NCBI GenBank assembly: GCA_947306365.1
Contig: CAMZGD010000012.1
Coordinates: 1-62,538, forward strand
DNA length: 62,538 nt
Origin: an uncultured Bacteroidales bacterium
Lineage (GTDB): Bacteria; Bacteroidota; Bacteroidia; Bacteroidales; UBA932
Direction of reading: 5' to 3'
Notes under the pieces: model-generated
The model's database searches: none
Told to the model about the DNA's origin: nothing
Seen by the model: the letters and a program-made list of their open reading frames with translations, nothing else
Program-made: the position numbers and the translations under genes
Part shown: positions 17,485-24,833 of the stretch, one piece after another
How positions within the stretch are numbered: position 1 is the first letter of the stretch
Layout of the letters: the number at the start of each line of letters is the position of its first letter

Positions 17485-17613
17485 ATGTTACTTCTTACTT
17501 TTAATTCTTTACGTCTGTCTCCTTCAGCCGTGATTCCTTGGGCTGCTTTTGCAGCTGCTGGTTTGGCTGCAACGGGAGATACCGCTGTGGAAATTCTTCG
17601 TTCTGTCCTTTAA
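17485..17613 (+). CDS. Small ORF, candidate RiPP precursor peptide (42 aa)
   Basis: ATG to TAA encodes 42 residues: an N-terminal MLLLTFNSLRLSP, an Ala/Gly-rich middle with one Trp and a Thr-Gly-Asp-Thr turn, and the end VEILRSVL. There are no Cys residues; Ser and Thr are at positions 5, 8, 12, 14, 31 and 34. An in-frame stop at 17461 and absence of other starts fix the ATG. It follows a TATCTTTG promoter, precedes a perfect hairpin, and then comes a YcaO gene, the usual order for a modified-peptide precursor. No homologue is recognised. Precursor status is inferred from position, size and composition. Confidence 0.5.
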   Translation: MLLLTFNSLRLSPSAVIPWAAFAAAGLAATGDTAVEILRSVL

Positions 17614-17648
17614 TGTTAGTTTACATTAAAGAGGATAAGATCACATTG

Positions 17649-17676
17649 AATAGACATCTTTATTAAGATGTCTATT
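17649..17676 (+). terminator. Perfect 12-bp hairpin between the small ORF and ycaO
   Basis: AATAGACATCTT (17649-17660) and AAGATGTCTATT (17665-17676) pair perfectly around the loop TATT, and the right arm runs into TTTAAATT. It lies 36 nt after the small ORF and 50 nt before ycaO. It may act as a leaky terminator or stabiliser that gives more precursor than enzyme message. Confidence 0.65.
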
Positions 17677-17726
17677 TTAAATTATTTACTCATATACCCA
17701 TTCCTCTCTCAATCTGAATTTGATAA

Positions 17727-19568
17727 ATGCGTGCATATAAAGAAGATAGCCCGATTAACACTATAAATAGAATTCGCGGGATACTTTTTAGGATAGGACT
17801 ATTACCTATAGAGAAGATTTGGTTTAATCCGAAGTCTGGTTTATTTTCTGTGAGGTTGGAAATTCCGACAGAACTAGGACAGTTTGGAACAAATGGAAAA
17901 GGAAAAGATTTTTACTATGCATTAGCAAGTGCATATGCAGAGTTCATAGAACGTATTCAAAATGGTTTTATTACTGGAGCAAATGGGCTTTGCCGGATAT
18001 TCCTTAAGAAAATAAAGGAGCAAGTTGGCTTTTACTATTATCCTGATGAGAAATTATTGTCAAAAGATGATTTTCTTTCCTTACCTAAAGATTATTTGTT
18101 AGATATTTATGGAAAAGAAATTAACGAAAAGCAAATGCAATCAACTAATGATTACTTTACACGCTTGAAGGACAATGGGCAAGATGGGGTTATTTCAGTC
18201 CCATTTTATGATTGCATGAACAGGCAGGTGGTCTATTTCCCATATAATATGACTTTTGTATTAAGTGGTTCCAATGGCATGGCTTCTGGTAATACCCCTC
18301 AAGAAGCTATTTTTCAGGCTTTATGTGAACTGGCGGAACGATACGCTGCAAGAACTGTTTTTTTCGATTTAATGACACCTCCATCAATTCCGGACTCGTA
18401 TCTGGAAAAATATCCTATTGAATTTCAAATTATTAAAAATATAAGAGAATGCGGTTTTGAAGTAGTTATTAAGGATTTTTCTTGTGGATATAAGCTCCCG
18501 GCTATAGGCGTAATTCTCATTGATAGAAAGAATAAGAAATATCGATTAAACATTGGATCAGACACCTCGTTTAAACATGCGCTTGGCCGGGCTTTATCTG
18601 AAATATATCAAGGCATTGAAAACGATGATTTTCTAATAGAGATGATGGTGAATATACCCACGGATTATCCGGATTACTTTAATACTGAATCTGCGGAGAA
18701 TATACAGAAAAGAGAAAGGGAGATTCGGCAGTTTATTGTTGATGGTACGGGAGTCTTTCCGCCAACACTATTTTCAGACGTGGAGTCTTACTCATTTTCA
18801 CCGCTTGTTTTTCAGCCTAAAGATACTTATTATGAGGAGGTGCAGTATCTTATTAAACTATTCTCTCAACTGGGACATTCCGTTTATTTGAGGGATGTCT
18901 CATATTTGGGTTTTCCGACTTTTTATGCATACATTCCTAAGGTATCAAGATGGGGAAGAAAAAGTATTGAAGAAAAACCGACGATTGATGCTCTTATCAG
19001 AAACATTGAGGTAGATAAAATTGAAGATTATTTTTTTCCGACCCAAACACTATTGAAAGACAAAAAAAGAATTCAACAACTATTAGATGTTCTTGCTCCT
19101 AATCGTAGTGTATTGTTTACGGGATTCACAATGGAAAAAATGTTGAAATTGAGTTTCCGAAGCTGTGAGTGGTCAGTTATGCCTGTTAATTTCTTTATTA
19201 GTTTACTTTGTTTTGCGAATAATGAATATCAATCTGCAAATGATTATTTGCGAGTATTTATGGACGAAACATCTATGCAAAACAATAAGTACTATACGAT
19301 GGTCTCAAGTTTATTATTAGCATATGAAAAAGAACTGCCAATTGATGTAATGAAAAAACAATTTCCAAGAGATCTATTAGACACGTTTTCTTCTGTTGAA
19401 AAAGCCTTTGCTTCTTTATCCTTTCCAACTTGTCCCGATTGCGATGTTTGCCCTTTATACAAAGACTGTCTGACACAGGCGAATTATAAGAATACACTGA
19501 CTATCGCAAGAGAAATGAAAGAGAACAATTTAATCAAACAAACCCATTTTAGTTTTTTCATTGATTGA
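17727..19568 (+). CDS. YcaO-domain protein, E. coli YcaO type, with a C-terminal four-cysteine motif
   Basis: A 613-residue YcaO protein. ATP-handling motifs of the fold are visible: AEFIER at 71-76, SNGMASGNT at 182-190 and ELAERYA at 201-207. Collinear similarity to E. coli YcaO (586 aa) runs from the NGKGK segment (residues 56-60) through a helical, TPR-like C-terminal part. YcaO enzymes activate peptide backbone amides with ATP to form azolines, thioamides or amidines; E. coli YcaO itself is linked to RimO-dependent S12 methylthiolation. The C terminus carries Cys569, 572, 575 and 581 (CPDCDVCPLYKDC) and lacks the PxPxP tail of azoline cyclodehydratases. Sampled GC is near 30 percent, far below neighbours. 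Lgt follows after 1 nt. Confidence 0.88.
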   Translation: MRAYKEDSPINTINRIRGILFRIGLLPIEKIWFNPKSGLFSVRLEIPTELGQFGTNGKGKDFYYALASAYAEFIERIQNGFITGANGLCRIFLKKIKEQVGFYYYPDEKLLSKDDFLSLPKDYLLDIYGKEINEKQMQSTNDYFTRLKDNGQDGVISVPFYDCMNRQVVYFPYNMTFVLSGSNGMASGNTPQEAIFQALCELAERYAARTVFFDLMTPPSIPDSYLEKYPIEFQIIKNIRECGFEVVIKDFSCGYKLPAIGVILIDRKNKKYRLNIGSDTSFKHALGRALSEIYQGIENDDFLIEMMVNIPTDYPDYFNTESAENIQKREREIRQFIVDGTGVFPPTLFSDVESYSFSPLVFQPKDTYYEEVQYLIKLFSQLGHSVYLRDVSYLGFPTFYAYIPKVSRWGRKSIEEKPTIDALIRNIEVDKIEDYFFPTQTLLKDKKRIQQLLDVLAPNRSVLFTGFTMEKMLKLSFRSCEWSVMPVNFFISLLCFANNEYQSANDYLRVFMDETSMQNNKYYTMVSSLLLAYEKELPIDVMKKQFPRDLLDTFSSVEKAFASLSFPTCPDCDVCPLYKDCLTQANYKNTLTIAREMKENNLIKQTHFSFFID

Positions 19569-19569
19569 T

Positions 19570-20394
19570 ATGCTTGCTGCAATTCATTGGAACCTTGACC
19601 CCGTTCTTGGCGAAGTTTTGGGAATTCAAATCAGATACTATAGTCTATGCTGGGTTATCGGTTTTCTATTGGGATATCATTTCGTAAGAAAACGTTTCAT
19701 TAAAGAGGGAAGAAACCTTCGATTATTGGAACCACTCGCTTTCTACGTATTCATTTCGGCTCTTGTCGGTGCCCGGCTGGGGCATTGCTTTTTCTATGAG
19801 TTTCAGTACTATTCACACCATTTATTGGAAATAATACTGCCAGTCAAGTTTACGGATGCAGGCATCAAGTTTACAGGGTATGCCGGTCTGGCAAGCCATG
19901 GGGGTGTCATAGGGATTCTCATTGCGCTATTCTTGTTCCATAAGAAGTATAAAGTCTCCTTTCTGTCATTGTGTGATGATTTGGCTTACGTTGCGCCGTT
20001 GGGTGGCGCTTGTATCAGAGTCGGTAATTTTTTCAATTCTGAAATAGTCGGAACGCCGGCTTCTGTCCCTTGGGCGATTGTCTTTACTCGTGTCGACAAT
20101 CTACCGCGACACCCGGCGCAACTCTACGAAGCGGTTTCTTACCTTTTGATTTTTATTGTATTGTATCTGGTACTGTTTAAATCAAAAAAACAGTACAACC
20201 AGGGGCTGATTTTTGGCTTGTCTGTTTTCTTGATTTTTTTTAGCCGGTTTGTCATCGAATATGTTAAAATCGATCAGGTTCCTTTTGAGGCCGGTATGCG
20301 TGCGACACTGGGAATGAACAACGGTCAATTATTGAGCCTGCCCCTGATACTGGTTGGTCTGTTCTTCTGGATTCGCGCGATCCGAAAACCCTGA
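19570..20394 (+). CDS. lgt: Prolipoprotein diacylglyceryl transferase family protein
   Basis: A 274-residue inner-membrane protein with about seven membrane helices and Lgt signatures: IRYYSLCWVIGFLLGY near the N terminus, the VGARLGHCFFYE segment (about residues 71-82), GLASHGGVIG (the H-G-G motif, about 107-116), the NFFNSEIVGTPA signature (about 155-166) and RHPAQLYEA. Lgt moves diacylglycerol from phosphatidylglycerol to the lipobox Cys of prolipoproteins. ATG at 19570, 1 nt after the ycaO stop, is preferred to TTG at 19561. Composition is intermediate (about half G+C in a sampled line). It may be the genome's only Lgt or a dedicated second copy; this window cannot tell. Confidence 0.92.
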   Translation: MLAAIHWNLDPVLGEVLGIQIRYYSLCWVIGFLLGYHFVRKRFIKEGRNLRLLEPLAFYVFISALVGARLGHCFFYEFQYYSHHLLEIILPVKFTDAGIKFTGYAGLASHGGVIGILIALFLFHKKYKVSFLSLCDDLAYVAPLGGACIRVGNFFNSEIVGTPASVPWAIVFTRVDNLPRHPAQLYEAVSYLLIFIVLYLVLFKSKKQYNQGLIFGLSVFLIFFSRFVIEYVKIDQVPFEAGMRATLGMNNGQLLSLPLILVGLFFWIRAIRKP

Positions 20395-20434
20395 CCGTTT
20401 CAGGAGATCATGCTGGAATTTACCTGGTGAAAAA

Positions 20435-20818
20435 TCATTTCTTGCGGAGTAGGCCGATCAGGATGGCGACCGCCAGTCCGAAGGCGATGCCCAGGATGTT
20501 GGCGTTGAGGTCGGCCGCATCGGTGATGCGGTGGGCCGTGATGCGGCTTTGCAGCTGTTCGAACGCAAAGGCGATGAGGATGGCGGCCAGGGTCGACAGG
20601 CTGAGGGTGCGCCACCACGAGCGGAAGTCGAAGGCGATCGTGCCCAGGATCGGGAAGGGGAGGAACATCAGGAAGTGGACGACCTTGTCGGTGGGATAGC
20701 CCAGGATGCTGCGCGGGATGCTGGGATCGGGCGTGAAAGTGCCGAAGCACAGCCAGGCGACGGCGGCGAGGTAGACAAAGAACAGGAGGATCTTGAGGAC
20801 GCGGTGGAACAGGCTCAT
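20435..20818 (-). CDS. VanZ-like family membrane protein
   Basis: A 127-residue membrane protein with about four hydrophobic helices and the VanZ-like layout: TDKVVHFLMFLPFPIL (about residues 43-58), a family hallmark with the K-x-x-H-F element, and AFEQLQSRITAHRITDAADL, where E and the D-x-x-D-L-x-x-N region are conserved. The family is named after VanZ, linked to teicoplanin resistance, but most members have no known function. It starts 2 nt after the upstream HAD phosphatase gene on the same strand, so they share a transcript. It faces the AT-rich island tail to tail. Confidence 0.8.
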   Translation of the reverse strand: MSLFHRVLKILLFFVYLAAVAWLCFGTFTPDPSIPRSILGYPTDKVVHFLMFLPFPILGTIAFDFRSWWRTLSLSTLAAILIAFAFEQLQSRITAHRITDAADLNANILGIAFGLAVAILIGLLRKK

Positions 20819-20820
20819 CG

Positions 20821-21669
20821 CTATTTTCTCCGGTTTTTGTGCTGCAGGGTGTGGAAATCGTTCTCGGCCTTGATCTTGTCGATGATGGTGGTCACCACTT
20901 CATAGACTTGTCCGCCCACGCGGTAGTCGGCCTGGCAGATGAAGTTCACCCGGTCCTGCTTGAGCAGTTTGCGGGCAGTCTCCCGCTGCCGCCGGTTCTC
21001 CGGCGAATAGACGGCGATGGAGTTGCCGCCGAACATCTTGACGATCTTCATGCACGGGATGTCGGTGGTCCCGTCGCCCAGGTAGATCATATGGCTGAAC
21101 GGAATCGGCTTGTCGTCTTCCTTCTGGCTTTCGTTGACTTTGGTGTTGTCGCTGATGTCCATGATGCCCTTGGCGATCTTGAACAGGAACTGGGTCTTGC
21201 CGGTGTAGTCCACGGCGACGGCGGGCCACACGGCGACACCGCTTTCGTCGTACCAGAACGAGCAGGCGAAGATCTTCTTGAACTCGCGGGCGATGCTGGT
21301 GCCTTCGATGAGTTCGGTCTGTCCGGAAGAGTTGATGTAATGCTCGATGTTGACGCCGTGGCGGCGGCCGTAGTCATTGATCAGGGCGAACCATTCCTTC
21401 ACGCCGTCGTACAGCTCGATGTGCTTGCCGAACGATACGAAGGAATCGCGTGTGAGCGAGATGCCTTTCTTGCGCGCCTCGTCGATCATCAGCTTCATAT
21501 AGGAAAGGATGCTGCTGACTTCCTGTCCTTCGGGTACGCTGTTGCTTTTCGTCCAGAATTCTTCGGGGGTCTGGCCGATGGCCTGGATGAAGCCGAATTC
21601 CTGCATGTTGCCGGGTGACAGGGTTCCGTCGAAGTCGTAGATCAGGGCTACGGTGGGTCTTTTCTTCAT
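20821..21669 (-). CDS. HAD-superfamily phosphatase-like protein
   Basis: A 282-residue cytoplasmic HAD protein with motif I IYDFDGTLSPGN near the N terminus, a Thr/Ser motif II region (INSSGQTELI, about residues 112-121) and motif IV MIYLGDGTTDIPCM (about 193-206), and a conserved GKTQFLFKIAKGI segment before it. Substrate is unknown; the large helical cap suggests a phosphorylated small molecule. ATG at 21669 was chosen over an upstream TTG because a TATCTTTG promoter (21683-21676) ends 6 nt before it. VanZ follows in the same operon. Confidence 0.78.
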   Translation of the reverse strand: MKKRPTVALIYDFDGTLSPGNMQEFGFIQAIGQTPEEFWTKSNSVPEGQEVSSILSYMKLMIDEARKKGISLTRDSFVSFGKHIELYDGVKEWFALINDYGRRHGVNIEHYINSSGQTELIEGTSIAREFKKIFACSFWYDESGVAVWPAVAVDYTGKTQFLFKIAKGIMDISDNTKVNESQKEDDKPIPFSHMIYLGDGTTDIPCMKIVKMFGGNSIAVYSPENRRQRETARKLLKQDRVNFICQADYRVGGQVYEVVTTIIDKIKAENDFHTLQHKNRRK

Positions 21670-21687
21670 AGGCGGCAAAGATACATA

Positions 21688-23484
21688 TTAAATCGAGAGT
21701 TCCAGCCAGCGGGTTTCTTTTTCGTCGATTTCCCGCTTGAGGGTTTCGTAGCGCTGCGATGCGGTGCGGATCTGCTCGTAGGTGGCGGTGCCGGCGGCGA
21801 GGAGGGTTTCGATCCGTGCTTTTTCATCGTTCAGCCGTTCGAGGTCGGCTTCCAGGGCGTCGAATTCGCGCTGTTCTTTGTACGAAAAACGTTTCTTCCC
21901 GTTTCGCTCGCTTCGCTCTGGTATCGCGTTCTCCTCGCAAAAAAGCTGCGTCGAACGCGATACCATCCGCTCCGCTCCATTTTTATTCGACAGTTTGCGC
22001 TGTTCAGCCTCGTAATCCTTTATGAAGGAGCGATATTCGGTGTATCCTCCGACGAAATCCTTGATCAGGCCGTCACCGCAGAAGACAAGCAGGTGGTCGA
22101 CGACACGGTCGAGGAAGTGGCGGTCGTGGGAGACGACGATCAGGCTGCCTTTGAAATCGAGCAGGTATTCTTCCAGGATGTTGAGGGTGACGATGTCCAG
22201 GTCGTTGGTGGGTTCGTCGAGGATCAGCAGGTTGGGTTGCTGCATCAGGATGGTGAGCAGGTAGAGCCGTCGTTTTTCGCCGCCGGAAAGCTTTGACACG
22301 GGGTTGTTCAGCATGTCGTGCGGGAACAGGAACTGGTTGAGCAGGCCGAGGTTGCCCACGGTCTCCAATACGGTCTGGCTTTCGTCGAACTGGATGCCGC
22401 GCTGGTGGTAGTACCCGATCTTGAGCGAGGCGCCGCGCTCGATGCGGCCGGAGGTCGGTTCCAGCGCACCGGTCAGCAGGTCGATGAACGTACTTTTCCC
22501 GATGCCGTTCCGTCCGACGATCCCGATCCGGTCGTAGCGCTGAAACTTATAGGTGAAATCGCTGACCAGCGGGGTGTCATAGCTGAAAGATACATCGTAG
22601 CAGTCGATGATCTTCGTGCCCAGGCGGGTGACGCCGTCGAGCGCTTCCATCGACACCTGCCGGAGGGTGTGGACTTGTTCGGCCCGGTCTTTCAGTTCCC
22701 AGAAGGCCTGTTTCCGGTATTTTGCCTTGCCGGTGCGTGCGCAGGGGGTGGCGTGCATCCACTCGAGTTCGCGGCGCAGAAGGTTCCGCACCTTGTCGGT
22801 CTCGGCGTTCCAGTTGGCGATGCGTTCGGCGCGTTTCTCGAGATAGTTCGCGTAGTCGCCCTTATAGACGTAGATCTGCCCGTGGTCGAGTTCCATCACG
22901 ATGTTGCACACCCGGTCGAGGAAGTAACGGTCGTGGGTGACCATGAAGAGGGTGCAGCGCGACCGTCTCAGGTAGTTCTCGAGGTATTCGATGGCGTCGA
23001 CGTCGAGATGGTTGGTGGGTTCGTCAAGGATCAGGAAGTCGGCTTCGGGGGCGAGGACCTGCGTGATGGCCACGCGCTTGATCTCGCCGCCGGAGAGTTC
23101 CTTCATCCGCTGGTCGGGCCGCAGGCCGAACTCGGTGAGCAGCCGGACGATGCGGTGCTCGTATTCGAAGCGTCCGGCGTCGTCCAGATGCGCCAGGAAC
23201 AGGGTGCTTCCGGACCATACCTGTTCGAGCAGCGTTGCTTCGGGGTCGTAGGCGTAGTCCTGCTCCAGGAATGCGATGCGGATTTCTTTCAGGAACTTGA
23301 TCTGGCCGCCGGAGTCGGACTTGTCCTTTCCGGCCAGGATGCGCATCAGCGAGGTCTTACCGGTTCCGTTCGGTGCGATCAGGGCGATCTTGTCACCCTG
23401 GTTCACGTTGAAGCCGATATGGTCGAACAGCACTTTCGGACCGTAAGACTTGGAGATGTTCTCTATTTGCAGGTAGGACGCCAT
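21688..23484 (-). CDS. ABC-F family ATPase (Uup-like), with a palindromic insert in its linker
   Basis: A 598-residue soluble protein with two ABC ATPase domains. First: Walker A APNGTGKTS (about 38-46), signature LSGGEIKRVA, Walker B LILDEPTNHLD. Second: Walker A GRNGIGKST, signature LSGGEKRRLY, Walker B LILDEPTNDLD. A long inter-domain linker and a C-terminal coiled coil (about 535-598) suggest the Uup/EttA group, which acts on ribosomes or DNA-linked processes rather than transport. Residues about 505-530, between ABC2 and the coiled coil, are encoded by a 12-bp inverted repeat element and look like an insertion. Promoter TAACTTTG lies 7 nt before the ATG. Confidence 0.9.
   Translation of the reverse strand: MASYLQIENISKSYGPKVLFDHIGFNVNQGDKIALIAPNGTGKTSLMRILAGKDKSDSGGQIKFLKEIRIAFLEQDYAYDPEATLLEQVWSGSTLFLAHLDDAGRFEYEHRIVRLLTEFGLRPDQRMKELSGGEIKRVAITQVLAPEADFLILDEPTNHLDVDAIEYLENYLRRSRCTLFMVTHDRYFLDRVCNIVMELDHGQIYVYKGDYANYLEKRAERIANWNAETDKVRNLLRRELEWMHATPCARTGKAKYRKQAFWELKDRAEQVHTLRQVSMEALDGVTRLGTKIIDCYDVSFSYDTPLVSDFTYKFQRYDRIGIVGRNGIGKSTFIDLLTGALEPTSGRIERGASLKIGYYHQRGIQFDESQTVLETVGNLGLLNQFLFPHDMLNNPVSKLSGGEKRRLYLLTILMQQPNLLILDEPTNDLDIVTLNILEEYLLDFKGSLIVVSHDRHFLDRVVDHLLVFCGDGLIKDFVGGYTEYRSFIKDYEAEQRKLSNKNGAERMVSRSTQLFCEENAIPERSERNGKKRFSYKEQREFDALEADLERLNDEKARIETLLAAGTATYEQIRTASQRYETLKREIDEKETRWLELSI
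21920..21964. repeat. In-frame palindromic insert in the first ABC-F gene
   Basis: GGTATCGCGTTC (21920-21931) and GAACGCGATACC (21953-21964) form a perfect 12-bp inverted repeat with a 21-nt spacer inside coding sequence. It lies in the linker before the C-terminal coiled coil, where the family tolerates length change. It resembles intragenic palindromic elements such as those of Rickettsia. Confidence 0.7.
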
Positions 23485-23491
23485 CAGTACA

Positions 23492-23528
23492 CAAAGTTAT
23501 GAAAAAAACGAGGGAAGTCGTATCTTTG
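23492..23528. promoter_or_regulatory. Divergent -7 promoter elements (ABC-F and DUF6440 genes)
   Basis: Minus strand TAACTTTG (23499-23492) lies 7 nt before the ABC-F ATG. Plus strand TATCTTTG (23521-23528) lies 22 nt before the DUF6440 ATG at 23551. Confidence 0.55.
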
Positions 23529-23550
23529 CGTCAGCAATACCATTCCTACC

Positions 23551-23727
23551 ATGAGCAGAGAATCACGTTTTGAGACCATCGAGAAAGAAGGTTCCAGTTT
23601 TAAGGTAATGACCCGTGTGATCGTGGACAATGAGACGGGCGTCAATTATCTGTTCGTCACCTCCGGATATGCCGGCGGCCTGACCCCGCTGCTTGACTCC
23701 AAGGGCAATCCCGTGATTACGAAATAA
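23551..23727 (+). CDS. Small DUF6440-type protein (58 aa)
   Basis: A 58-residue protein beginning MSRESRFETIEKEG and ending with a GGLTPLLDSKGNPVITK tail, which matches the small DUF6440 family of single-domain bacterial proteins with the V-D-x-x-T-G-V-x-Y-L core. Function is unknown. It is probably cytoplasmic, with no signal sequence. A TATCTTTG promoter 22 nt upstream supports expression as an independent gene. Its last 11 nt overlap the 3' end of the convergent HAD gene. Confidence 0.75.
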   Translation: MSRESRFETIEKEGSSFKVMTRVIVDNETGVNYLFVTSGYAGGLTPLLDSKGNPVITK

Positions 23728-24319
23728 GCAGGCGGCGCAGGTCGGCCCGCAGCGCCCGGGCGTCGGTGAACGGAAGGGCGGACAGGCCGGCGGCGCGGGC
23801 GCCTTCCACATTGGAAAGCGTGTCGTCGATGAAGAGCGACTCCTCCGCTTTCAGGCCGTATTTATCCAGCAGACAGTGGAAAATGGCGGCGTCGGGCTTG
23901 AGCAGCCGCACGTCTCCCGAGACCACCTTTCCGTCGAGCAGTCCGAACACCGGATAGTTCTTTTCGATGCGGTAGAACGTTTCGGAAGACCAGTTCGTGA
24001 GACCGTACACGCCGTAGCCGGCGGCTTTCAAGTCGGACACCAGTTCGTACATCCCGGGAATCGGGCCGCCCATCATCTTCTCCCAGTCCGTCCAGTACAC
24101 ATCGATTTCGCGGGCCCACGCCGGATGCTCCGCCTTCAGTTCGGCGATGCCTTCCGCAAAAGGCTTTCCCCCGTCGAACTGGCGGTTCCACTCGTTCGTG
24201 CAGATATGGTCGAGGAACCAGGAGGCCTTGTCCGCGTCGCCGAAATAGCCGTCAAACAGGTAGTGCGGATTCCAGTCCACAAGGACGGCGCCGAAGTCGA
24301 AGATAATGTTCCGGATCAT
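23717..24319 (-). CDS. HAD-IA family hydrolase (YihX-like phosphatase)
   Basis: A 200-residue HAD hydrolase with motif I IIFDFGAVLVDWN at the N terminus, motif II GLTNWSSE (about 104-111), motif III Lys in LKPDAAIF and motif IV LFIDDTLSNVEGA (about 163-175). This set matches the alpha-D-glucose-1-phosphatase (YihX)-like branch. The true substrate is unknown. ATG at 24319 gives the canonical N terminus; upstream codons lie in the leader. The promoter TATCTTTG (24352-24345) is divergent from that of umuD. Confidence 0.85.
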   Translation of the reverse strand: MIRNIIFDFGAVLVDWNPHYLFDGYFGDADKASWFLDHICTNEWNRQFDGGKPFAEGIAELKAEHPAWAREIDVYWTDWEKMMGGPIPGMYELVSDLKAAGYGVYGLTNWSSETFYRIEKNYPVFGLLDGKVVSGDVRLLKPDAAIFHCLLDKYGLKAEESLFIDDTLSNVEGARAAGLSALPFTDARALRADLRRLLIS

Positions 24320-24344
24320 GGGTTTCGCTGCTTGGGATGCAGCG

Positions 24345-24373
24345 CAAAGATACGGCAAAAATGCCTATCTTTG
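24345..24373. promoter_or_regulatory. Divergent -7 promoter elements (HAD hydrolase and umuD)
   Basis: Minus strand TATCTTTG (24352-24345) drives the HAD gene, and plus strand TATCTTTG (24366-24373) precedes umuD by 23 nt. No convincing LexA-type operator is visible between them. Confidence 0.55.
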
Positions 24374-24396
24374 TCGTACGATCCGTTACTTCCCTT

Positions 24397-24816
24397 ATGC
24401 AACCCCATCCGATTTCCGATTCCGCATCGTTCGACAGCACCCTCGTGGGTCCGGTCAAGGCGGGATTCCCTTCGCCTGCGGAAGAACTGCGCGAAAAGCT
24501 CGATCTGGTAAAACTGCTCGTGCGGCACTCGGCATCCACTTTTTTCTTCGTCGTCGACGGCATCTCGATGGTCGATGCCGATATGGACGAAGGTGACATC
24601 CTCATCGTGGACAAGGCAATGGAGCCCTACAACGACTGCAAGGCCGTCTGTTTCATCGACGGCGAATACACCGTCAAGCGCGTATCCATCAGCGGTTCCG
24701 GCGCCGTGCTGCTGCCTTGCAACGAACACAATACGAAATACAGGCCCATTCCGGTCGGTCCCGACAACGACTTCCTGATCTGGGGCGTCGTGACCTACAT
24801 CATCAAGAAGGCCTGA
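24397..24816 (+). CDS. umuD: Translesion repair protein UmuD (S24 LexA/UmuD-type self-cleaving)
   Basis: A 139-residue UmuD, the RecA-stimulated self-cleaving subunit of DNA polymerase V. The scissile Ala22-Gly23 pair is present (VKAGFPSPAEE), as are the catalytic Ser57 (VVDGISMVDADM) and Lys94 (GEYTVKRV) of the S24 dyad. The ATG at 24397 was chosen because it lies after the promoter and gives the standard length; longer in-frame starts fall in the promoter. umuC follows after 17 nt. Members of this pair are normally induced by DNA damage. Confidence 0.95.
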   Translation: MQPHPISDSASFDSTLVGPVKAGFPSPAEELREKLDLVKLLVRHSASTFFFVVDGISMVDADMDEGDILIVDKAMEPYNDCKAVCFIDGEYTVKRVSISGSGAVLLPCNEHNTKYRPIPVGPDNDFLIWGVVTYIIKKA

Positions 24817-24833
24817 CAGTCATCCCTTTCCCT

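Noticed and set aside
17309-17533. A short frame upstream of ycaO, including a 42-residue ORF from ATG 17405 with three Cys and a hydrophobic tail
   Set aside because: It contains the TATCTTTG promoter element and overlaps the start of the better-placed 17485 ORF. It remains a weak alternative precursor, or part of a longer precursor if a sequencing frameshift lies near 17480.
17727-19568. Classic azole/azoline (TOMM) cluster
   Set aside because: No E1-like/ocin-ThiF partner, no dehydrogenase and no PxPxP tail on the YcaO protein, so a standard cyclodehydratase assignment is not supported.
24320-24396. A LexA-type operator in front of umuDC
   Set aside because: No clear palindrome is visible between the divergent promoters, and LexA boxes of this lineage are not known to me well enough to call one.
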